Positions 1-8,901 of a stretch of 8,901 nt of DNA are shown piece by piece. The position numbers and the translations under genes were made by a program. Location of the stretch: contig JAIRNL010000105.1 of NCBI GenBank assembly GCA_031258035.1, positions 1-8,901 on the forward strand, written 5' to 3'. Source of the DNA: Azoarcus sp. (GTDB lineage: Bacteria > Pseudomonadota > Gammaproteobacteria > Burkholderiales > Rhodocyclaceae). Each line of letters starts with the position of its first letter. Positions within the stretch are counted from its first letter, which is position 1. The notes below the pieces were generated by a model. It was not told the origin of the DNA. It did not search any database and was given only the letters and a program-made list of their open reading frames with translations.

Positions 1-933
1 ATCGACCTGCGCAACAACGCCGGCGGCTCGCTCGACGAAGCCGTCTCGCTCACGGGTCTCTTCATCGACACCGGCCCCGTCGTCATCCAGCACAATGCGC
101 GCGGCCAGACGCGCATCGAGCGCGACCTCGCGCCGGGCATGGCCTGGAACGGGCCGCTTGCCGTGCTCATCAACCGCGCTTCCGCTTCGGCGTCCGAAAT
201 CTTCGCCGCCGCCATCCAGGATTACGGCCGCGGCATCGTGATCGGCGAGGACAGTTTCGGCAAGGGCACGGTGCAGACTTTGATCGACCTCGACGAGCTG
301 GAGCACACGTCCCCGCGCCGCTCTGGCGACCTGAAGATGACCATCGCCCAGTTCTTCCGCATTTCCGGGGGCACGACCCAACTGCGCGGCGTCACGCCCG
401 ACATCGCCCTGCCCTCGCTGCTCGACACCCGGCATTTCGGCGAATCGTCCTACGACAATGCCCTGCCCTGGACGCGCATCGGCCCCGCCGAATACCGCAG
501 CAGCGGCAGCATCGTGCCGCTGTTGCCCACGCTTTCGCTGCGCCATGAACAGCGCGTTACGCACGACAAGGGTTTCCGCCAGTACCAGGAAGAGGTCAAC
601 GACCTGAAAGCCCTGCGCGACCGCAAGACGGTTTCCCTGAACGAAGGGGTGCGCCGCGCCGAGCGCGACCGCCTCGAAGCCCGGGCCAGGGCGCGCGGCA
701 AGAACGGCGACCCCAACAGCGGCGAAGCTTCCGAAACCGAGGAGATCAGCGACGATGGGTTGCTTGCTTCCGAACGCAGCCTCAGCAGCGAACTCGCCGC
801 CGAAAAGGCGCGCAAGGCCGCGCGCGATGTCATTCTCGACGAGACCGCGAACATTCTCGGCGACATGACCGAGTTGTTGCGGGCGAACCCGGAGATCGTG
901 CGGCGCGGCGGCGCCAGTCCGCCGCAAAACTGA
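1..933 (+). CDS. prc: Tail-specific carboxy-terminal protease Prc/CtpA (family S41), 5'-truncated by window edge
   Basis: The reading frame is open from base 1, so 310 C-terminal residues are present and the N-terminus and PDZ domain lie outside the window. Family knowledge: Prc is a periplasmic serine protease with a Ser/Lys dyad that degrades proteins from their C-terminus and processes envelope proteins. Seen here: the S41 core begins with IDLRNNAGGSLDEAV. The SASASE motif holds the nucleophile Ser (codon 187-189, matching E. coli Ser430). QDYGR carries the conserved Asp (220-222, matching Asp441). GKGTVQ carries the Lys (262-264, matching Lys455). GVTPDI closes the protease domain. From about residue 145 of the visible part, the sequence matches the helical, charged C-terminal domain of E. 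coli-type Prc (DNALPW, then EFQY-like and SLN segments), which separates it from short CtpA proteins. It is convergent with the carboxylase operon and shows no functional link to it. Confidence 0.93.
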   Translation: MDLRNNAGGSLDEAVSLTGLFIDTGPVVIQHNARGQTRIERDLAPGMAWNGPLAVLINRASASASEIFAAAIQDYGRGIVIGEDSFGKGTVQTLIDLDELEHTSPRRSGDLKMTIAQFFRISGGTTQLRGVTPDIALPSLLDTRHFGESSYDNALPWTRIGPAEYRSSGSIVPLLPTLSLRHEQRVTHDKGFRQYQEEVNDLKALRDRKTVSLNEGVRRAERDRLEARARARGKNGDPNSGEASETEEISDDGLLASERSLSSELAAEKARKAARDVILDETANILGDMTELLRANPEIVRRGGASPPQN

Positions 934-961
934 CGGGGGGCGCTCTCCTGCGCGAAATGCG

Positions 962-1013
962 GCGGGCGGCTGTTGCGGCCCGCGCCTTCCGGGGGCCCTT
1001 GCGGCACCCCCGG
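962..1013. terminator. GC-rich inverted repeats between convergent genes, possible bidirectional terminator
   Basis: The 132-nt gap between the prc stop and the pccA stop holds two perfect GC-rich inverted repeats. The first is GCGGGC (962-967) with GCCCGC (978-983), a 6-bp stem and 10-nt loop. The second is CCGGGGG (989-995) with CCCCCGG (1007-1013), a 7-bp stem and 11-nt loop. Their place between two converging genes fits transcription ending from both sides. Neither is followed by a T-run on either strand, so a classical intrinsic terminator is not shown. Such stems are common by chance in DNA this rich in G and C. The rest of the gap shows nothing recognisable. Confidence 0.3.
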
Positions 1014-1065
1014 CAGACGGTGTGGCGGCGGCGCGCCAAGGGGCTCCGGCGGTTGTCGTCCGGGT

Positions 1066-3051
1066 TCATTCAAACTCGATGATGACTTCATCCACCATCA
1101 GGCTCGCGCCCGGCTGGGCGACGATTTTCTTCACCTTGACGTCATTGTCGGCCTTGAGGATGTTTTCCATCTTCATGGCTTCGATGACCACGAGTTTTTC
1201 GCCCGCCTTGACTTCCTGCCCTTCGGCCACCGAGACTTCGCGCAGCAGGCCGGGCATCGGGGAGATCAGGAATTTCGAGAGGTCGGGCGGCGCTTTTTCT
1301 GGCATCAGCGAGAGCAGATGGGCGGCGTGCGGCGTCATGATGACGGGGGCGACCTGCAGGCCGAAGTGGGAGATGCGGTAGGCGAGGTTGTGACGCTCGA
1401 TTTGCAGGCAGATGGGCTGACCGTTGACCGTGCCGGTAAAGAGTTGGTCGCCAAAGCTCCAGTCGGAGACGATGTCGTAGGTCTTGTCGCCGTGGGTGAT
1501 CGACATGCCGCCCTTGGTGCGGGAGACGACGAGCGGGTAGTGCTGGCCGCCCATCACCGCAACCCATTCGCTCGTGATCTTGCGGCCCATGCCGGGATGC
1601 TGGCCGCCGATTTTCATCGCGCGGTCGATGTAGCGCAGGCGGGCGAAGGCCGCCACCGCGGCGAGGAGCGCCGGGTCGTCGTGCGGCACCATCGAGGCGT
1701 CGAAGCCGCCCGCGTATTCTTCGGCGATGAAGCCGGTGTTGAAGCTGCCGGACTGGAAGCGCGGGTGTTGCATCAGCGCCGCCTGGAAGGGGATGTTGGA
1801 GCTGATGCCGCGGATCACGAAGCCGTTGAGGGCGTCGCGCATGCGCTCGATCGCCTGTTGGCGCGAGGCGCCGTGTACGATGAGCTTGGCGATCATCGAG
1901 TCGTAGTACATCGAGATTTCGCCGCCCTCGAAGACGCCGGTATCGACCCGCACGCTCTTGCTTCCGGGCGGAGCGCGGAATTTCACGAGGCGGCCCGTGG
2001 AAGGGAGGAAGCCCCGGAACGGGTCTTCGGCGTTGATCCGGCATTCCATCGACCAGCCGTTGAGCTTGATGTCTTTCTGGGCGAAGGCGAGTTTTTCGCC
2101 AGCGGCGATGCGAATCATCTGTTCGACGAGGTCGAGCCCGGTGATGTATTCCGTTACCGGGTGTTCCACTTGCAGCCGGGTGTTCATCTCCAGGAAGTAG
2201 AAGCGCTTGTCGGCGCCAACGACGAATTCCACCGTGCCGGCGGATTCGTATTGCACGGCGCGGGCGAGCGCCACCGCCTGTTCGCCCATGGCCTTGCGGG
2301 TGCTGGCATCGAGGAAGGGCGACGGCGCTTCTTCCACGACTTTCTGGTGGCGGCGCTGGATCGAGCATTCGCGCTCGTTGAGATACACGTAGTTGCCGTA
2401 GGCGTCGCCGAGTACCTGGATTTCGATGTGGCGCGGCTCCTGGACGAATTTTTCGATGAAGACGCGGTCGTCGCCGAAAGAGTTTTTCGCTTCGCTGACG
2501 CAGGAAGAAAAGCCTTCGTGCGCTTCTTCGTCGTTCCAGGCCACGCGCAGGCCCTTGCCGCCGCCGCCGGCGGATGCCTTGATCATCACCGGATAGCCGA
2601 TCCTCCCGGCGATTTCCACGGCTTCGTCGGGGCCGGAGATCGGCTCGTTGTGGCCGGGAATGACGTTGACGCCTGCTTCCAGAGCCAGCTTTTTCGACTC
2701 GATCTTGTCGCCCATCCGGGCGATGGCGTAGTGCTTCGGGCCGATGAACTTGATGCCTTCTTCTTCGATGCGGCGGGCGAATTCTTCGTTCTCGGACAGG
2801 AAGCCGTAGCCAGGATGCACGGCTTCCGCGCCGGTCTGCTTGCAGGCCGCGATGATCTTGTCCATGACGAGGTAGGATTCTTTCGAGGGCGCGGGGCCGA
2901 TGAACACGGCCTCGTCGGCGAGCTTGACGTGGAGCGAACGCCGGTCGGCCTCGGAATAGACGGCCACGGTCTGGATGCCCATCTTGCGGGCGGTCTTGAT
3001 GACGCGGCAGGCGATTTCCCCGCGGTTGGCAATCAGGATTTTCTTGAACAT
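1066..3051 (-). CDS. pccA: Propionyl-CoA carboxylase alpha subunit (biotin carboxylase + biotin carrier)
   Basis: This 661-residue cytoplasmic subunit uses ATP and bicarbonate to carboxylate its own biotin and presents it to PccB. Domains visible in order: biotin carboxylase N-terminal fold (from KKILIANRGEIA), ATP-grasp with the glycine-rich loop GGGGKG (162-167), RRHQK (233-237), the catalytic EMNTRLQVEHPVTE (288-301), biotin carboxylase C-terminal domain to about 450, a linker (about 480-590), and a biotinyl domain with PMPG (598-601) and the attachment motif EAMKM, whose biotinyl lysine is residue 627. The long linker between the carboxylase and carrier parts matches the BT domain of propionyl-CoA type alpha subunits, unlike the separate AccC/AccB of acetyl-CoA carboxylase. 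The ATG at 3051 is preceded by GAGGA (3063-3059) with 7 nt spacing. It lies 22 nt after pccB and is the last gene of the operon. A methylcrotonyl- or broader acyl-CoA specificity is possible, but the mutase and meaB neighbours favour propionyl-CoA. Confidence 0.93.
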   Translation of the reverse strand: MFKKILIANRGEIACRVIKTARKMGIQTVAVYSEADRRSLHVKLADEAVFIGPAPSKESYLVMDKIIAACKQTGAEAVHPGYGFLSENEEFARRIEEEGIKFIGPKHYAIARMGDKIESKKLALEAGVNVIPGHNEPISGPDEAVEIAGRIGYPVMIKASAGGGGKGLRVAWNDEEAHEGFSSCVSEAKNSFGDDRVFIEKFVQEPRHIEIQVLGDAYGNYVYLNERECSIQRRHQKVVEEAPSPFLDASTRKAMGEQAVALARAVQYESAGTVEFVVGADKRFYFLEMNTRLQVEHPVTEYITGLDLVEQMIRIAAGEKLAFAQKDIKLNGWSMECRINAEDPFRGFLPSTGRLVKFRAPPGSKSVRVDTGVFEGGEISMYYDSMIAKLIVHGASRQQAIERMRDALNGFVIRGISSNIPFQAALMQHPRFQSGSFNTGFIAEEYAGGFDASMVPHDDPALLAAVAAFARLRYIDRAMKIGGQHPGMGRKITSEWVAVMGGQHYPLVVSRTKGGMSITHGDKTYDIVSDWSFGDQLFTGTVNGQPICLQIERHNLAYRISHFGLQVAPVIMTPHAAHLLSLMPEKAPPDLSKFLISPMPGLLREVSVAEGQEVKAGEKLVVIEAMKMENILKADNDVKVKKIVAQPGASLMVDEVIIEFE

Positions 3052-3073
3052 GTCGTTTTCCTCGCGCGGCCGG

Positions 3074-4609
<1,536 letters not shown>

Positions 4610-4614
4610 GAACG

Positions 4615-4622
4615 ACCTCCCT
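4615..4622 (-). promoter_or_regulatory. Strong ribosome binding site of pccB
   Basis: On the - strand the sequence reads AGGGAGGT, ending 5 nt before the ATG at 4609. It is nearly a full complement of the 16S rRNA 3' end and is the strongest Shine-Dalgarno in the window. It lies just downstream of the intercistronic fold at 4632-4663. It suggests that pccB can be translated at a high rate independently of meaB. Confidence 0.8.
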
Positions 4623-4631
4623 TGATTGCCA

Positions 4632-4663
4632 GATTCTCTCGTGGCGATGAATCGTCTATCGCC
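4632..4663 (-). promoter_or_regulatory. Potential H-type RNA pseudoknot between meaB and pccB
   Basis: Immediately after the meaB TAA, the - strand can form stem 1 from GGCGAT (4663-4658) and ATCGCC (4648-4643), six perfect pairs. Its 9-nt loop contains GATTC (4653-4649), which is the perfect complement of GAATC (4636-4632) just downstream. The loops are 4 nt (AGAC), 0 nt and 6 nt (ACGAGA). This is the usual geometry of a coaxially stacked H-type pseudoknot. It ends 9 nt before the strong pccB Shine-Dalgarno. The pairing is read directly from sequence; that it folds or regulates is inference. It might set mRNA stability, block 3' decay, or tune pccB translation. Confidence 0.4.
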
Positions 4664-5641
4664 TTATCCCTTCAAATAAGCCAGCAGCGCGAGCGCCGCC
4701 GCCGACGGGGTGGCCCGTCCCGCTTCCACGGCCGCGAGCAGCCCCGGCAGATCCGCCATGACGCGCGGATGCTGGCGAAAACGCTGGCGCAGGCCGGCGT
4801 CGATGAGTTCCCACATCCAGGCCGTGGCCTGGTGCCGTCGGCGGGCGGCGAATTCGCCGCTCGCGGTCATGGCCTCCCGGTATTGGCACACCGTCTCCCA
4901 GAATTCGGCGACGCCGTCTTTTTGCAGCGCCGAGATAGCCAGCACCGGTACCGTCCAGTTGGGGCTGGCTGGCCGCAACATGTGCAGCGCGGTTTTCATC
5001 TGCGCGCGCGCCGCCAGCGCGGCGGCGGGGTTGATGTCGGCCTTGTTGATGGCGATCAGGTCAGCCAGCTCCACGACCCCTTTCTTGATCGCCTGCAAGT
5101 CGTCGCCGGCGTTGGGCAGTTGCAGCAGGCAGAAGATGTCGGTCATCCCCGCCACCGCGGTTTCGCTCTGGCCGACGCCGACGGTTTCGACCACGATCAC
5201 GTCGAACCCCGCCGCCTCGCAAGCCAGCATGACTTCGCGCGTTTTTTCGGCCACGCCGCCGAGGCTGCCCGCCGAGGGGGTGGGACGGATGAAGGCCGAC
5301 GGATGGCGCGAAAGCAGTTCCATCCGCGTCTTGTCGCCGAGAATCGAGCCGCCAGTCAGGCTCGACGACGGATCGACCGCCAGCACCGCCACCCGCAGGC
5401 CCCGTTCGATCAGGTAGAGGCCGAATGCCTCGATGAAAGTGGATTTGCCCACGCCCGGCACGCCGGAGATGCCGATCCGCATCGCCCCGCCCGTGTGCGG
5501 CAGCAGCGCCTCCAGTAACTGGCGCGCCCGCGCCCGGTGGTCGGCGCGCTGCGATTCGATCAGGGTGATGGCCTTGGCGAGCGGGCGCAACCGACGCGCC
5601 AGCACGCCGTCGGCCAGCGCGCGATCGACATCCCTATCCAA
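4664..5641 (-). CDS. meaB: MeaB/ArgK-type GTPase, methylmalonyl-CoA mutase chaperone
   Basis: This P-loop GTPase of 325 residues (with the chosen start) belongs to the MeaB/ArgK/MMAA family. Members bind the mutase, gate delivery of adenosylcobalamin and protect the radical enzyme from inactivation. Motifs, numbered from the chosen start: Walker A GVPGVGKS (60-67), DPSS (90-93), ETVGVGQSE (152-160, the Walker B/switch region) and the G4 guanine motif NKAD (199-202). The N-terminal part has the typical RPLAKAITLIES helix before the P-loop. The start is set at TTG 5641: it has GGGAG at 5 nt spacing, gives the usual family length and avoids overlap with the mutase gene, which ends 13 nt upstream. 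Longer in-frame starts (GTG 5677, ATG 5764) would overlap the mutase and add an arginine-rich stretch unlike the family. The older ArgK name implies a transport kinase role that does not fit this context. Confidence 0.93.
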   Translation of the reverse strand: MDRDVDRALADGVLARRLRPLAKAITLIESQRADHRARARQLLEALLPHTGGAMRIGISGVPGVGKSTFIEAFGLYLIERGLRVAVLAVDPSSSLTGGSILGDKTRMELLSRHPSAFIRPTPSAGSLGGVAEKTREVMLACEAAGFDVIVVETVGVGQSETAVAGMTDIFCLLQLPNAGDDLQAIKKGVVELADLIAINKADINPAAALAARAQMKTALHMLRPASPNWTVPVLAISALQKDGVAEFWETVCQYREAMTASGEFAARRRHQATAWMWELIDAGLRQRFRQHPRVMADLPGLLAAVEAGRATPSAAALALLAYLKG

Positions 5642-5646
5642 GGCTT

Positions 5647-5651
5647 CTCCC
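5647..5651 (-). promoter_or_regulatory. Ribosome binding site deciding the meaB TTG start
   Basis: The - strand reads GGGAG, then AAGCC, then TTG at 5641. The site sits in the 13-nt gap after the mutase stop codon. It is the main reason for choosing the TTG over the upstream GTG (5677) and ATG (5764), neither of which belongs to a family-like N-terminus. Confidence 0.65.
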
Positions 5652-5654
5652 GCC

Positions 5655-7820
<2,166 letters not shown>

Positions 7821-8084
7821 GGGAGACTCTCGACAAGAATGTGTTGCAGGGTTGAAGACGACCGCGGGCGCGGCCCGGCTTTCCGCTTTTCAGCTTTTCG
7901 TGGCAGAAAGTTGACTTATAGAAGACAGGAACCCGCGGATGTTACCCTGCGCGCGATAACCGGCGCAATGCGGAAAAGGCATGGGTTTACCCTGTACCGT
8001 CACCGCCCTGACCACCCTCGGCCCCTGGGCGCGCCCGCGCGCCATGGCGTTTTTCCCCGGACGACCTTTCAAACCAGAACACCC
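7821..8084. promoter_or_regulatory. Divergent intergenic control region between mutase operon and crotonase gene
   Basis: This 264-nt gap separates two divergent starts and must hold the mutase operon promoter. The best candidate is a - strand TATAAG (7920-7915), which would give a leader of about 90 nt, but no good -35 hexamer lies 16-18 nt upstream. Around it I see three copies of GCTTT or GCTTTT (+ strand 7878, 7885, 7893), a TGCGC/GCGCA inverted repeat with a 10-nt spacer (7948-7967), and two copies of TTACCCTG (7942-7949 and 7987-7994). For the + strand, TTGACT (7911-7916) resembles a -35 but has no matching -10. No regulator gene is present in the window. Confidence 0.4.
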
Positions 8085-8088
8085 ATGA
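7981..8088 (+). other. Possible 35-codon upstream ORF overlapping the crotonase start
   Basis: An ATG at 7981 opens a 35-residue frame (MGLPCTVTALTTLGPW...) whose TGA at 8086-8088 overlaps the crotonase ATG at 8085 as ATGA. GGAAAAGG lies just upstream at about the right distance to serve as a ribosome binding site, whereas the crotonase ATG itself has none that I can see. This layout would allow coupled translation. Against it: the frame is short, contains a TTA leucine codon that the other genes here almost never use, and matches no family I recognise. It may simply be non-coding leader. Confidence 0.22.
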
Positions 8089-8867
8089 GCAGCCATATCC
8101 TCACCGACATCGCCGAGCAGATCGCGACCCTCACCCTGTCCAACCCCGGCAAGCTCAATGCCATCGACGCCGCCATGTGGCGCGCGTTGCGCGCGGCGCT
8201 CGGGCGCCTGGTCGCCGACCCGGAAGTGCGCTGCATCGTCCTGCGCGGCGAAGGCGACAAAGCCTTCGCCGCCGGCGGCGACCTCGAAGAATTCCTGACC
8301 GTGCGCGCCACCGTAGACGACGCCCTGCACTACCACGAAGAATTGGTCGCCCGCGCGCTGGAGGCCATCCGCGCCTGCCCCAAGCCCACCATTGCCGCCA
8401 TCCAGGGCGCGTGCATCGGCGGCGGACTGGAGATCGCCGGCTGCTGCGACATCCGCATCGCCGGCGAAAGCGCGAAGTTCGGCGCGCCGATCAACAAACT
8501 CGGCTTCTCGATGTACCCCGGCGAAATGGCCGGGCTGGTCGCGCTCGCCGGCCCCGCCGTGGTGCTGGAAATCCTCCTCGAAGGCCGCATCCTCGACGCC
8601 CGCGAAGCCTGCGCGCGCGGGCTTCTCAGCCGCGTCGTCCCCGACGGGGCGGTGTTCGACGAAGCCAAAGCCAGCGCCCGCCGCATCGCCGCCGGCGCGC
8701 CGCTCGTGGCAAGCTGGCACAAACAATGGATCGCCCGCCTGATGCACGACAGGCCCTTGAGCGAAGAAGAAAAACGCGGCGCCTTCGCGTTTCTGGAAAC
8801 CGAGGATTACCGGGAAGGGATGGCGGCGTTCTTCGAGAAAAGGAAGCCGCGATTCAAGGGACGCTGA
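8085..8867 (+). CDS. Enoyl-CoA hydratase/isomerase (crotonase) family protein, atypical active site
   Basis: This 260-residue cytoplasmic protein has the whole single-domain crotonase fold. Visible marks: LSNPGKLNAI (18-27), the first oxyanion-hole segment KAFAAGGDLEEF (59-70), GACIGGGLEIAGCCDIRIA (108-126) with Gly113 as second oxyanion donor and Glu116 matching rat hydratase Glu144, and the C-terminal EDYREGMAAFFEKRKPRF (240-257). At the position of the second catalytic glutamate (rat Glu164, usually QPE), the sequence is APIN with Ile136. A classical two-glutamate hydratase mechanism is therefore unlikely. Other crotonase members without this residue include methylmalonyl-CoA decarboxylase, thioesterases and isomerases, so the substrate is open. 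The start ATG 8085 fits the family N-terminus; an in-frame ATG at 7968 would add 39 Arg/His/Pro-rich residues. No Shine-Dalgarno is evident. It is divergent from the mutase operon, which hints at acyl-CoA work in the same area. Confidence 0.88.
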   Translation: MSSHILTDIAEQIATLTLSNPGKLNAIDAAMWRALRAALGRLVADPEVRCIVLRGEGDKAFAAGGDLEEFLTVRATVDDALHYHEELVARALEAIRACPKPTIAAIQGACIGGGLEIAGCCDIRIAGESAKFGAPINKLGFSMYPGEMAGLVALAGPAVVLEILLEGRILDAREACARGLLSRVVPDGAVFDEAKASARRIAAGAPLVASWHKQWIARLMHDRPLSEEEKRGAFAFLETEDYREGMAAFFEKRKPRFKGR

Positions 8868-8901
8868 CCCCGCCGAAATAAACCCATGCCATTTCAACGC
8901 G

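Noticed and set aside
7865..7877. CGGGC-GCG-GCCCG hairpin followed by T-rich sequence on the + strand, terminator-like
   Set aside because: No + strand gene ends upstream of it. The stem is 5 bp and the T-runs are interrupted by GC pairs. It more likely reflects the base composition of the mutase leader.
7968..8084. In-frame upstream ATG (7968) extending the crotonase by 39 residues
   Set aside because: The extension is Arg/His/Pro-rich, has no ribosome binding site and no counterpart in crotonases, whose N-terminus fits the ATG at 8085.
8886..8901. ATG near the right edge that could begin a further + strand gene (MPFQR...)
   Set aside because: Only five codons are visible and no Shine-Dalgarno precedes it, so it cannot be told from a chance ATG.

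Overview
The window is GC-rich bacterial DNA with closely packed genes. It carries a propionyl-CoA to succinyl-CoA (methylmalonyl-CoA pathway) operon. The gene set, the Prc protease with its long C-terminal domain, and the codon use suggest a proteobacterium. A betaproteobacterium (for example Rhodocyclales-like) is my best guess, but this is inference from gene order and composition, not from a marker gene.

Layout, left to right. (1) Positions 1-933, + strand: the 3' part of a tail-specific carboxy-terminal protease gene (prc, family S41), including its catalytic Ser, Asp and Lys. (2) Positions 934-1065: a convergent gap with two GC-rich inverted repeats and no U-tract. (3) Positions 1066-7820, - strand: four genes transcribed in the order mutase (methylmalonyl-CoA mutase), meaB (its GTPase chaperone), pccB and pccA (propionyl-CoA carboxylase beta and alpha). 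Gaps are only 13, 54 and 22 nt, so this is very probably one operon. The 54-nt gap between meaB and pccB can be drawn as a compact H-type RNA pseudoknot. (4) Positions 7821-8084: a divergent control region. (5) Positions 8085-8867, + strand: a crotonase-superfamily protein that has the first catalytic glutamate of enoyl-CoA hydratases but isoleucine in place of the second. (6) Positions 8868-8901: a short tail with no supportable gene.

How the genes work together: PccA charges biotin with bicarbonate and ATP, and PccB moves the carboxyl to propionyl-CoA, giving (S)-methylmalonyl-CoA. After epimerisation, by an enzyme not encoded here, the B12-dependent mutase makes succinyl-CoA. MeaB loads and protects the mutase cofactor. 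The divergent crotonase may act on a related acyl-CoA, but its reaction cannot be read from the sequence.

Most of the window is well-understood metabolism. I do not see a novel defence or mobile system. The points worth a second look are the intercistronic pseudoknot, the atypical crotonase, and a small upstream reading frame whose stop overlaps the crotonase start.
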